Positions 38,558-48,700 of a stretch of 64,000 nucleotides of DNA are shown here, in pieces. Where the stretch lies: contig NZ_FCOM02000039.1 of NCBI RefSeq assembly GCF_001544695.2, positions 1-64,000 of the forward strand, read 5' to 3'. This stretch comes from Caballeronia arvi (GTDB lineage: Bacteria > Pseudomonadota > Gammaproteobacteria > Burkholderiales > Burkholderiaceae). The position numbers and the translations under genes were made by a program. Position 1 is the first letter of the stretch. Each line of letters begins with the position of its first letter. The notes below the pieces were generated by a model, which was not told the DNA's origin, did not search any database, and saw only the letters and a list, made by a program, of their open reading frames with translations.

Positions 38558-39325
38558 ATGAACGCGAATACGAAAGCGCAGGACGCACAGGCCAAGGAAG
38601 TCGCCAACGGCGCATTGGCAGGTAAGACCGCACTGATCTTCGGCGGAACGTCTGGCATCGGGCTCGACGCGGCTCTTCAGGCGAAGCGCGCGGGCTCGGA
38701 GGTCATCGTCGTAGGCCGATCGGCGGATACGGCTCAACACGTCGCCGCGCAACATGGCTTCGCCGGATGGCGTGCAGCCGACGTGACCGATGCGCACGCG
38801 CTGCATCAGGCGGTAAGCGACATTCCGAAGGTGGATCATCTGGTCTTGCTGGCCGGCACCTTCGTCGCGGGGACGGTGCGCGAGGCGGACGTCGCGCATC
38901 TGCGGAACGCGTTCGAGGAACGCATCTGGGCCGCCGTGCATGTCATTCGCGCGCTGGGCGACCGCTTGAGCGCCGATGGCTCGATCACCTTCATCTCGGG
39001 CAGTCTCGCCGACCGTCCGAACGCCTACGGCACCGCAGTGCTCGCGGCGGCATCCGCTGCGATGGAAGCGCTCGCGCGCGGCCTCGCGCTCGAACTCGCG
39101 CCTGTGCGCGTCAACACGCTGTCGCCCGGTCCGATCGACACGCCGATCCTGCGCAAGGCGCTCGGCGACGCGCGCGATGCGGTCGTCGCAAACATGGAGA
39201 AGACGCTGCCGCTGCATCGTCTCGGCAGCGCCAGCGAAGCCGGCGCCGGCGTGGTGTTCCTGATGACAAATGGCTTCATGAACGGAGCCACGCTCAACGT
39301 CGATGGCGGCGCGCGCCTCGTGTAA
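38558..39325 (+). CDS. SDR-family protein lacking the usual YxxxK
   Basis: A 255-residue Rossmann-fold protein. The cofactor motif is IFGGTSGIGLDAALQAKRAG, followed by VIVVGRS, an NADP-leaning feature. SITFISGSLADRPNAYGTAVLAAASAAMEAL occupies the active-site position: a Tyr is present, but no Lys follows four residues later. The C-terminal part is conventional (LAPVRVNTLSPGPIDTPILR, LTNG-like LMTNGFMNGATLNVDGGARL). AGGAGAAGG precedes ATG. It is followed by the flavin oxidoreductase gene, and both are divergent from the LysR regulator. Because the catalytic Lys is absent, it may be a non-canonical SDR or have little activity. Confidence 0.88.
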   Translation: MNANTKAQDAQAKEVANGALAGKTALIFGGTSGIGLDAALQAKRAGSEVIVVGRSADTAQHVAAQHGFAGWRAADVTDAHALHQAVSDIPKVDHLVLLAGTFVAGTVREADVAHLRNAFEERIWAAVHVIRALGDRLSADGSITFISGSLADRPNAYGTAVLAAASAAMEALARGLALELAPVRVNTLSPGPIDTPILRKALGDARDAVVANMEKTLPLHRLGSASEAGAGVVFLMTNGFMNGATLNVDGGARLV

Positions 39326-39348
39326 CCCCAAAGCCAGCGGAGAAAGAC

Positions 39349-40424
39349 ATGACCACGCTTTTCGACCCTATCCGGCTGGGTGATATCGAAGCGCCCAACC
39401 GCATCTTCATGGCGCCGATGACGCGCGCGCGAGGTACGCGGGATCACGTGTCGACATCGATCATGGCGCAGTATTACGCCCAGCGCGCGAGCGCCGGACT
39501 CATCATCAGCGAGGCGATCGGCATCTCGCAGCAGGGCTTGGGATGGCCCTTCGCGACCGGCCTCTGGTCCGACGAACAGGTGGCGGGCTGGCTGCGCGTC
39601 ACCGACGCGGTACACGCGGCCGGCGGGCGCATCATCGCGCAGCTCTGGCACATGGGGCGCACCGTGCATCCCAGCTTCAATGGCGGCGTGCAGCCGCTAT
39701 CAGCGTCGGGCACGACCGCGCCGGGACACGCGCATACCTATACGGCAAGCAGCCGTACGTCGCGGGCAGACCCATGCGCACGGACGAAGTGCCTGCGCTC
39801 CTCGACGATTTTCGCCGCGCGACGCGAAATGCGATGCGCGCGGGGTTCGATGGCGTGCAGGTGCATGCCGCCAACGGGTATCTGATCGACGAGTTCTTGC
39901 GCGACGGCACCAACTTTCGCGACGATGCCTACGGCGGCAGCATCGAAAATCGCGTCCGGCTGCTGAAGGAAATTACGCAGGCGGTGATCGAGATAGCCGG
40001 CGCTGGCCGCACCGGAGTGCGCCTCACGCCGAACGGCACGGACCAGGGTGTGCGCTACAGCGATCCGGGGCCCGTGTTCGTCGCCGTGGCGCGGACACTA
40101 TCGGCGCTCGGTGTCGCGCATCTGGAACTACGAGAACCGCCGATGAACGGGACTTTCGGCGCATCCGATCGGCCGCCCTTCGCGCCTGCCATCAGGAAGG
40201 CATTCGTAGGCGTGACCATCCTGAATTCTGATTACGGTCCCGATCGCGCGGCGGCGGCTATCTCCAGAGACGAGGCGGACGCCATCGCCTTCGGCCGACC
40301 GTTCATCGCAAATCCAGATTTGCCGCAGCGTTTCAGCGCAGGCGCTCCGTTGGCGGCCGATAAAGGCGTGTTGTGGTTCACGCAGGGGCCCGAAGGCTAT
40401 CTCGACTACCCCGCTCTTGCCTGA
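39349..40424 (+). pseudogene. Old Yellow Enzyme-family NADH:flavin oxidoreductase, frameshifted
   Basis: Start MTTLFDPIRLGDIEAPNRIF has GGAGA upstream. The first frame covers MAPMTRARGT, YYAQRASAGLIISEAI and IIAQLWHMGRT. Near 39744 one base is missing (ACGGCAAG where ACGGGCAAG is expected), and the next frame continues GKQPYVAGRPMRTDEVPALL, FDGVQVHAANGYLIDEFL with substrate-binding residues, YGGSIENRVRLL and FGRPFIANPDLPQR. Repaired, it is 358 residues, normal for the family that reduces enones and nitroesters with FMN. A sequencing error in the G-run is quite possible because everything else is well conserved. Confidence 0.85.
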
Positions 40425-40579
40425 ACAGATGAAGGTCCGCTCCTGGGCGGCTTGAGGCAGTGCGGGCGGCAATTAGCTTACCGAACAACGGCCATTAAGC
40501 GAGGGCGGACGAGGCCTCCGTTAGCCAAACTGGACGACGACCTCGACCGGCCGCTCATGGGCCGAACAGAGCCGGAACG

Positions 40580-40777
40580 CTATCCCGCATTCGCGAATCC
40601 CGGACGTCCTGGATCACTCGGTTGGGCCAAAAGCAACACGTCGATCGCGGCTTGTCCGGCGATCTCGGCAACCAGAGAGGCCCATCGTTCGGTGAACGGG
40701 CCGTTGCGCAGCGGTATGCGGCTTCCCGGCGCGCCGAGGACTTCGAGGCTAGTGCCGCCTTTGATCTGAAAAGTCAC
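40580..40777 (-). CDS. Small hypothetical protein coupled to the upstream gene
   Basis: A 65-residue frame starting with GTG that overlaps the stop of the upstream gene (GTGA), which indicates translational coupling. The sequence opens MTFQIKGGTSLEVLGAPGSR and contains an amphipathic stretch WASLVAEIAGQAAIDVLLLA. No family is recognised. The coupling and protein-like composition support it being real. Confidence 0.5.
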   Translation of the reverse strand: MTFQIKGGTSLEVLGAPGSRIPLRNGPFTERWASLVAEIAGQAAIDVLLLAQPSDPGRPGFANAG

Positions 40778-41157
40778 GTGTACACGTCTTCAGCAGCCGG
40801 AATCAATTCGACGCAAATGGTGCGGGCGATAATGACTTTTGCTTGATCTCGGCCTTTGGCAGTTAGAGCGTACTTGTTCACGACGGCGATCCTGCCTCCT
40901 TGCCGCAAAACGACGATTTCGCGCTTTACCAGCCCGCGTTCGTGAAGCTCGGCAAGGTCTTTCGTAAGATGACGCGAGCGCAGTAGTCCGCGGTGCGTGG
41001 TGTAGGGCATACCGGTCGCCGCGATGTATGCGACGGCCAGTTCCCCGGCACCGGTGTGAATTGGGTAGCGGGCCACGCAGATTGTCACGAAAAGCCAATC
41101 AAGCCGCTGCCGAAGATTCATGCGCCCCGGCGTCGCGTGATTTCCGTCGATCGTCAT
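40774..41157 (-). CDS. Hypothetical winged-helix-like protein
   Basis: A 127-residue protein of unknown family. The segment SRHLTKDLAELHERGLVKRE followed by VVLRQGGRIAVVNKYALTAKG looks like the recognition helix and beta-wing of a small winged-helix regulator; this is a shape-level reading. It might start at Met13. It overlaps the next small gene by four bases, suggesting a two-gene unit. A perfect hairpin lies about 270 bp upstream. Nothing else indicates its role. Confidence 0.55.
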   Translation of the reverse strand: MTIDGNHATPGRMNLRQRLDWLFVTICVARYPIHTGAGELAVAYIAATGMPYTTHRGLLRSRHLTKDLAELHERGLVKREIVVLRQGGRIAVVNKYALTAKGRDQAKVIIARTICVELIPAAEDVYT

Positions 41158-42524
41158 AAGCCCCAGAAAGATGCCTGGCGGCGTCGCAACTTCGGTGCTG
41201 AATGGGAAAACGAAGCACCAAGATCGGCTTTTTACGGTTTAGCAGGAAATCGCCACTTGCTTACGGTTGAATCGATATGTGAAAAACTGATACTCCTCCG
41301 CTCTGCTCTCTTATCGTCCGCAGTCTTGAGAATGAGAAGCTTCGCCCGACGATCCCGGCTGTAAGCAGCCTCATTTTCCGCGAGGGGAATTGCATTCTTG
41401 ATATCTAATCGCATAACTACCTCTGAAAGACCGTCCTCATTGTGAGGACGGTCTGCTCACTGTAGCCCCTTTCCGCCGGGCGAACTCCGTTTATTTCGTT
41501 GTTTGGATGCGAACCCGTCTTTCCCACATCCATTGGGCGTATCGGTTGTGATCCGGCCGCGGTGGAGGTTGTCCTGCGGCCCGCGTTGCCGCGAAAGCAA
41601 GATGGGGCGAGCTATCGAGTATCCTGGATGGCTTGCAGCAAGGTGGCGCCCAGCACCCTCGTTTGGGACCGCGTTTGAGCTTGGTGATGGGAGTGACGGT
41701 AGCCTATGCTCTGGCGCGTCTCTGTCGACCGCAAAGGGCCGCGGATGCGTGCGCGACGAGCATCGCGTCAAGGGCTGCGAAGGTTCGTGTGTCGGAACGA
41801 ATGTGCGGTGCCGTCAGGGCTGGCGATTGTGCAGATGCTTGCGCCGGCCAAAAAATGAGCCCGCGGACGATAACCGTGGCATGAGTCAACGGTTCGGCTC
41901 GCCTGCGTGCCGCCCAAATGTATGGCCGACCACAAATAGCGCGCCGAATCGCGAAACCGAGCACGGCCGCGCCTGCTGCCATCTACAGCAGCGGCAGCCC
42001 CCGACTTCGTTTCGATCCGGATGCCGAGATTCACTTGAACCGCTCCGATGTGGATCTCATTATGGAACCGCTAGCAATCGCGAACTCGTTACCCGGATCA
42101 TCGAGAGGTCAGCAACTGATCCAGCTTGGCGTCGGCGGCACGAAGCGTAATCAAAACGACGTGCATAGCCGCTTACGGCCGAACGGTGGCATTAAGGCGC
42201 AGCCTACCCATGGATGGCTAAATTGGCCAGATCCGGGATATTGTCGCCTTTGCCACCCGTGGCCTATTTCAACAGTTTTTTTGATATTGGCCGTTATGCT
42301 GAGGGGAGCCTGTCGGTGTCATGGCCGAAACGCCTTGTTTTAACGACTGCCACCGGAATGTCTATCTTTTCAGGCTGAATACAGCTATAACTAGTCGCAC
42401 CTGTTGGTAATTCGCATCGATTAGCCGACAAGAATTGGTGTGGCCCTTTCCACCGTCCTTCTCATGCTACGGCCGAGTATCTTATTAAGTTGAGGACGCG
42501 GGTCTAACTCAACAAGGATTTGAA
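41158..42524. other. Largely gene-free stretch of 1.4 kb
   Basis: Several overlapping frames are open by high GC up to about 42.2 kb, but none matches a family or has a good ribosome site. From about 42.24 kb the base composition becomes clearly more AT-rich and continues so into the following gene. The hairpin at 41428-41454 is the only strong structural element. Confidence 0.35.
41428..41454. other. Perfect 12-bp hairpin
   Basis: AGACCGTCCTCA, a three-base loop TTG, then the exact complement TGAGGACGGTCT. There is no adjacent T-run, so it is not a textbook terminator. It lies upstream of the minus-strand small-gene pair. It may be a bidirectional terminator, a regulator binding site or the end of a lost element. 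Confidence 0.6.
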
Positions 42525-42902
42525 ATGGAGCAAACGATTGAGACCTTCCTGAATGCTATAAGTGAGGACCTAGCAGCCGTGATAGACGATATGGCGTCTA
42601 AGGGTAAGGACGTTAAAGATATCGCCGACTCGCTCAATATCCCGAAAGAGCAATACGAGGGGCTGTCTCTGTTCGTATCAGACCGATACGAGTACTGGAT
42701 GCTGTTTCAACGCCGTACGAATCTGCATCATAGGCTAGCGAAAGTTTCACCCAATATAACGAAACCGGTAATCGACGCTATAGCCGATTCATTAGATGCA
42801 GGTAGAGAGCCACAGTATATCGAACATGAGCTACATGAGGCCATACGAGTATTGGACCAGATAGTACGTATTCATGGTGAGTTAATCCCTACCTTCCATT
42901 AG
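42525..42902 (+). CDS. AT-rich orphan protein, unknown
   Basis: A 125-residue, mostly helical protein (MEQTIETFLNAISEDLAAVI at the start) with AGGA seven bases before ATG. Codon use is unlike the neighbours: many A/T third positions (ata, aat, gta) inside a local AT-rich patch, in an otherwise G+C-rich window. The segment GKDVKDIADSLNIPKEQYEG could be a helix-turn-helix-like unit. No family is recognised. The composition points to recent transfer, for example from a phage or plasmid, but no integrase or att site is visible. Confidence 0.6.
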   Translation: MEQTIETFLNAISEDLAAVIDDMASKGKDVKDIADSLNIPKEQYEGLSLFVSDRYEYWMLFQRRTNLHHRLAKVSPNITKPVIDAIADSLDAGREPQYIEHELHEAIRVLDQIVRIHGELIPTFH

Positions 42903-43639
42903 ACCAATGAGTGGCAGCGTGCTGCGCGCTCGCTGAACTACGCAAATAAAAAGGCAACCCGTAACAAGTTTTGGCAAACACCTGCGAAAGAGCCAATGTC
43001 CGCCTCGCCGACAAGGAGACAGCCCGCCCACCGTCCAGACGGTGCGCGGTAGCGTTCTCCAATTTAGGGTCCGAAGTGCGCCATGCAATGATTACTCGCG
43101 CCAACGATGCCGATAACTGAGCGTCCGCATTGGCCGAGCATCAACGCTGCTCCGTTCAGAAATAACGGAATGGCCGGTTTCCGCTTGGAATCGACGCCTG
43201 AATGTCCGAACGACAGTACGCGCGAGTGACACTTCATGGCCGGGTTCCGCCTAATGACCAACGCGGGAACCTCGCCGCCGCCGGGCCATCGGCGAATGCA
43301 CCGAACCGACCCGGCGCGGTCGTTCGGCTTTGCGGAAGGCGAACGACCGCTTCGGAACAGATTCAGGCATCGGCTGCAGCAAACTTTTGCTACCTACAAA
43401 CACGCGGTGGAGCGCTGCCATTCTCCCCTTCTTTGATGCACGTTCGGTCAAGTGGCGCTCGGTCTTAAAATGCAGCGCGAAGTTCGGCACCCGAGCCAAC
43501 GCCACCCGCGGACCTTTCATACTGATCTAGCCGGATCAATGAGGGCGGTCAGACGCCGGCGCCGCTGTAACGCCCCGTTCCCTTTCACACTTTTTTCGCA
43601 CAGCCAGCGACGAGGAAGTTTGGAAGTGACTCCTTTAAG
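42903..43639. other. Gene-free stretch with degenerate repeats
   Basis: About 740 bp without a supported gene. From 43.15 to 43.4 kb the text is built from loosely repeated words such as GGAATGGCCGGTTTCCGC, CATGGCCGGGTTCCGCC and GAACGACCGCTTCGG. They look like an eroded family of short inverted repeats also seen at 36.9-37.1 and 40.5 kb. Confidence 0.4.
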
Positions 43640-44655
43640 TCAGCCGCGGGCACCGACTTCCGCCTCCTGAGCCGTCCAGCCTGCTACACGGTCGCTAAGT
43701 GTGAGCCCTAGGCCCGGTCGCGTGGGAACCATCATCCGACCGTCACGTGTCTCGAGCTTCTCGTTGAACAGCGGCTCCAGCCATTCGAAATGTTCGACCC
43801 ACGGTTCACGGGAATAGCAGGCCGCGAGATGCACGTGCAATTCCATGGCGAAGTGCGGCGCCAGCATCAATCGCGCATGATCAGCCAATGTCGCGACCTT
43901 CAAAAATGGCGTGATGCCGCCGACATGCGGCGCATCCGGCATTAGATAGTCCGCGCCGCGCTGACGGATGAACTCCCAATGTTTGGACACGCTCGTCAAC
44001 ATTTCGCCGGTTGCGATCGGCGTGTCAAACTGGGCGGCCAGTGCAGCGTGACCTTCCGCGTCATAGCAATCGAGCGGCTCCTCGATCCAGATAAGGTTGA
44101 ACTGCTCGAAGGTGCGGCACATGCGTTGTGCGGAGGCCGGTCCCACTGCTGATTGGCGTCTACCATCAGCGGGAAAACATCGCCCGAATGCTTGCGCGCC
44201 GTTTGCACGCGGTAAATATCAATCGCACAGTCGGGTTGTCCCACCTTGAGCTTGATCCCGCCGATACCCTTCTCTCGCGAGGCGTCGGTGTTAGTAAGCA
44301 ACTGATCGAGTGGCGTATGAAGGAAACCGCCCGAGGTGTTGTAGCAACGCACCGAGTCTCGATGCGCGCCCAGCAGCTTGACAAGGAACAGGTTCGCGCG
44401 TTTGGCCTTCACGTCCCGGAGAGCGACGTCGAACGCGCCGATCGCTTGTGCAGCCATGCCACTGCGGCCTACTGATGCGCCTGCCCACGCGAGCTTGTCC
44501 CGAAGTCGAGCGATGTCGCTTGGATCTTCGCCGATGAGCACGGGAGCGATCTCTTTCGCATGCGCGAATTGGCCGGGGCCGCCGGCGCGCTTTGAGTAGC
44601 TGAAGCCGAGCCCGCGATGACCGTCTGCTGTTTCAATCTCCGCAAAGAGAATGGC
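43640..44655 (-). pseudogene. Enolase-superfamily sugar-acid dehydratase (talarate/galactarate type), broken
   Basis: Mandelate-racemase-family catalytic residues are recognisable: the KxK pair in GIKLKVGQ, metal ligands in VDANQQW, IEEPL and TGEML, and the general base His in APHFAMELH. The part from FAEIETADGHRGLGFSYSKR onward reads through to DANQQWDR. A one-base loss near 44134 moves the rest (AQRMCRTFEQFNLIWIEEPL) to another frame. Upstream, an in-frame stop near 44655 precedes unaligned sequence, so about 40 N-terminal residues are missing or scrambled. The sequence best resembles L-talarate/galactarate dehydratases. Two independent lesions make it a pseudogene. Confidence 0.78.
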
Positions 44656-44795
44656 TTACGTCGGGCGCGGCTGGTTCGAATGGCTGCTCCGGTTGCAAGG
44701 AAAGAGAACGATCCTCAACAGCCGGTCGTGCAAGCGCAGCATCCTTTGGTTTCCAAAGGTAGTCGTATCTCAACGCTCGCCGCTATCGGGGCCGG

Positions 44796-45731
44796 TCAGA
44801 ACGCGCCTTGCTTCACCCAACCCGGTGGCGATGCATCGGGATGGTATTCCTCATCGAGCCGCACTTCCTTTCCTTCGATGATGGCCCAGCATTCCAGGCC
44901 ATGTAGCCAGAGTTCGTGCAAATGGTCACGGGCTTCCTCTTCGACGACAAAAGTGTAGGCCACCGATTCGATCCGCTTCTCCGCGCCGAGAATCTGATCG
45001 TGCCGCGAGGCGGCCGCTTCCAGCATTTCGAGCTCGGGAACCGGCCTGCCGTTCACCACGAAGTCGAGTTTGCGAAGCGCTGGCAGATAGCGCCCCTTCA
45101 GTCCATATCGATAGGGGAACGGTTGCTGAACGAAGCCGCCTGTCGGCGAGATGCCCATCCGCTCGTGCCCCGGCCTCGCCTCCTGCAAGGCAGTCTGCGC
45201 GTCGGCGCCGAGTTCGTGGAACTGCACGAGGCTCACGTCGCCGTTTCCCCGCAGCAGCTTCCAGGGCCCGTATTCCAGCCAGCGGCGCGACACGAGCCGC
45301 TCGTGCCCCGCTCCCTTGAATGCGCAGAACGGACCATGCGACCAGTGCAGGTCGCCGAATCCGGGTGCGAGGTATTGCTCGCCGAGGCTTCCATCCTCCC
45401 ATTCGCCATGGATCGAGCCGGCCGAGACGAGCGTCACGGGCAGCGTCTCGATCAGCTTCAGCAGCGCGGGGGGGTCGAATTCGCAGTCGTCCATCGAGAG
45501 CTTGACGATTCTGTCGCGGTCCAAGCTGATCCAGGCGTCATCCCATCGGGCCATGAACTCGACCTTGCACTTCAGACCGCGCGCGAGCCAGTCCGCGGCC
45601 GGCTTCTTTGGCGACGCGTCGACGGTGAGTCTGATGGGGTCGCCCGCACGCGGCAATCCCTGCGTGACAAGGGCTTCGAGGATGGCCGTGAGATCCGGGC
45701 CCGCAAGGCCCAGCTCCAATGCGTATTTCAT
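44796..45731 (-). CDS. Unknown protein coupled to the eCIS toxin; candidate immunity protein
   Basis: A 311-residue soluble protein without a recognised family. It is rich in acidic and aromatic residues, with blocks such as ARWDDAWISLDRDRIVKLSM and YLAPGFGDLHWSHGPFCAFK. No signal peptide or transmembrane segment is present. Its ATG overlaps the stop of the DUF4157 toxin gene (ATGA), so both are produced together. Position directly after a gene with a nuclease-like C-terminus, and the acidic character, suggest an immunity protein that neutralises the toxin in the producer. It could instead be an adaptor or a dispensable passenger. Confidence 0.7.
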   Translation of the reverse strand: MKYALELGLAGPDLTAILEALVTQGLPRAGDPIRLTVDASPKKPAADWLARGLKCKVEFMARWDDAWISLDRDRIVKLSMDDCEFDPPALLKLIETLPVTLVSAGSIHGEWEDGSLGEQYLAPGFGDLHWSHGPFCAFKGAGHERLVSRRWLEYGPWKLLRGNGDVSLVQFHELGADAQTALQEARPGHERMGISPTGGFVQQPFPYRYGLKGRYLPALRKLDFVVNGRPVPELEMLEAAASRHDQILGAEKRIESVAYTFVVEEEARDHLHELWLHGLECWAIIEGKEVRLDEEYHPDASPPGWVKQGAF

Positions 45732-48700
45732 TTGGCTGGTCCCAGGAATTTGAGAAGTTCGCTGGCATTCTTGCCGACGTTGCTCTTGGTGAATACCTTC
45801 CGCTCGCCGGCCTTGTTGAAGACTTCGACGGAGAGGTTACCATTTCTCGACAGCTGGTCGCCTATCCAGTCGGCATTGGCGCTCGCTCCTTCGGGGCTGG
45901 TGAAGGTGAGCTTCACTTGCTTCAATGCCACTGGCTGATCCTCTACGTTGACCGACGTGCCGCCCATCTTGTTGACCATCGCCATGTTGTCGGCATGCTG
46001 GCTCAGGTCGTGCTCGTTCATCCTGCCTTCGCCGGACTTGATCTCGTTGATGGTGCCGACGTTGTGCTCATCGAACTCGACCCGGTCGAGGACGCGGTCT
46101 TGCGAGGGCGCCGCGCCGCCCTCGCCCTTGCTGGCTTCCACATGCTTCGACGTGGTCCGCCTGGGCGGCACGCCCTGTTCAGAAGCGGCTGCGCCCTCGG
46201 CGGGCAACTGAACGTGCTCGGCGACGCCGGCCTTCGGGTTGTCGGGATCGAGGCTGCGGTAGCCGTCGATCCACGTCTCGGTGAGATTGCCCTTGTCCGA
46301 GGAGTTCAGATCCTTGGTCATGCGCCGCATCGCCGCGTGGCTCTCCTGCGGCGTGAGCGCCTGGCCCTCCGCGTTGGCGAACATCCGCTTGACGATCTCC
46401 TGGCGGAACTTGGCCTTCAGGTTGTGGCGGATGGTATCGACCGTGTATGACTTCCCCTTCGGGATGCCGTCGAGCAGCGCCTGCAATTCGCGCCTCACAT
46501 CGGCTTTGGTGGCGAGACGCTCCTCCATGAGCATGTCGTAGTAGGGCTTGAAGGTCGAAGTGGAATCGATGTCGGTGAACTTGCTCATGGCCGCATTGAG
46601 GGCGTCCTCGCGCGCCTGCCCGAGCAGCCCCTTGGTACTTGCCATCGTTTCGGAAGGTTTTCCTTCGGTGCTTTCGTTCACCCAATGTCGCGACTCCAGA
46701 TCGAAGATCTTCGGGTTGTCCGGATCGGTATAGCGCTTGATGAACTCCTCTTCGGTATCGAACTTCTTGCTCTTGTATTTCGACTTTTTCGCGAGCCGAT
46801 AGGCTTCCTTCGCCGCCTGCGTCTGCCGCGCGATGCGTTCTTCCGTTGTCTCGGGCTTGGGCGTATCGGCCTGCTGCTGTGGCGCGGTCGCCGGGTCAGG
46901 GGAATCGGCGAGCTGCTTTTCGGGTTCGGCAGATTTGCCCTCGGGCGCCGCTTTTGCGTCTCCCTTTGTGTCTACCTTCGCGTCTCCCGCTGCATCGGAC
47001 GCGACCTGATCGGCTTTCTTTTGGGCGTCGGCATGGGCCGCCGACGGATCGTCGGCCGGCGCACCGTGCGGCGTGTCGGCCGAAGGTGCCGCGGGCTTCT
47101 GTTCAGCCGGTGGGGCGGACTGTTGTGCCGGCGGCTGGTCGGCTGCGGGCGCGTGCTTGAGCGGGTCGGCGGGCAGATCCGCAGGCTTGCCCGCCTGCTG
47201 CGCCGCCTGAGAAGGCTGCTGCTTCGGCGGCGCTGCCGGCGTGTCGGGCTGGGCGGCCGGTGCTGCGCCTGCCCCGGCCGCCGCGGCGGCCGCGGGCTGC
47301 TTGCCCTTGGCGGGCGCGGGTGTCGCCGGTAGCTCGCTCGCCTTCTTCGCGGGAATCTTGCCGAGGGCTTCCTTGAGATAGCCGAGTTCGTCCGGCGTCG
47401 ACGTACCGGACTGGATGCGCGCTTCGATCGGACGCGGATCGCGGGTCTCGCTGAACTGCTGGACCAGATCGATCACGTCCTCGTGGACGCTGAAGCTCTT
47501 GCCGGACATCATCCCCGGCGCCGGCAGTTCCGCGAGCCCATGAACGCCCTGCCCGAACGCGACCAGCATGAAGGTGCCGTTGGCCGCTGCGGCCCCCATG
47601 ATCTGGGCGACCTTGGACTTGTACTCGCGCTCGAGCGATTTGTACTCGGCTGAGTTCGGGTCCATCGAGAGCAGCCGCGGCTTGTACTGGGCTTCGAGGG
47701 CATTGAGCTCGTCCTGCACCTGCTGATAGACGATCGCGGCCTGAATGCCGGTCGCGCCGAGGTTGAAGCCGATCTTCACGAATGCGACGCCTCTCGACAG
47801 CTGGCGCACCGTGGTGAACGCGCCCCGGATCTCCGACAGTCCGACGAGCGAGGTGGCGATCGTCACGAGATTCAGCGCGAGGCGCGAGTCCACCTTGATG
47901 CGGCCTTCCTTGGCGAACTGCTCTTCCAGCGCGATGCTGGCGCTGATGAGCCCCGAAGCCGCGCCGATCAGCGCGATGCCCGCCACCGCGGTGGCACCCA
48001 GGTCCAGCGGCGAGGCAAGGATCAGCGCGATCCCGGCCGCCATGCCGATATAGCCGATGGCCGCCTCGGCCGGCTTCTTCCAGTTGTTGGTGTTGCGCGT
48101 GTCCTCGAAGACGCCGTTGGTGAGCAGCAGCTTCACCGCCATGTGGATGGTGCCCTTCGGGTAGTCGTTGTGACTGTGGAAGTGCTCCGCCATGTCCTTC
48201 ACCGCGTCCAGTTCGGCCTGCTGGTGCGCCCGCGCCTCGTGGCCCTTGCGAATGGGCGTCTCGCCCTCGCCGGGATGGCGGGTGTAGTTCTCCTGGTTCA
48301 GCGTCGTGTCGTAGAGGATGACCTTGAAGGTCGCCGTTCCCTGTTCGTCGTCATCGAGCGTCACGGAGTCTTCGAGTTCGACCATGTACACCCGCATCTG
48401 CGGAATGGTCGAGGAGTTCTCGCGCGACACGAAGGTCATGCGCACGAAGTACGTTCCCTTCGCCGCCTCGGTCTTGGTCTTGAGTTCTCCGAGCGCCTTC
48501 TTCTCGTTCTCGAAGTACTCGGCGTAGTTCTTCGCGTTCTCGGCGGTGAGCTTGCCCTTGCCTTCGAGCGCATGGATGCCGCCGATCTGCGTATCGAGGC
48601 TCGTGATCTCGTCATCGAGCGACAGCGACTTCTGTCCCGGCTTGAGGCGGAGCTTGCCGCGCTCGTCGCGCTCGAACGGGAACTTGTCGTCGTCGCCGAC

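Noticed and set aside
41428..41454. Integron attC site
   Set aside because: The hairpin is perfect and short, lacks the unpaired bases and R/L core sites of attC, and no integrase or cassette is nearby.
41503..42150. A 215-residue plus-strand protein
   Set aside because: Cys/Arg-rich composition, no ribosome site and no domain; overlapping frames on the other strand look equally random.
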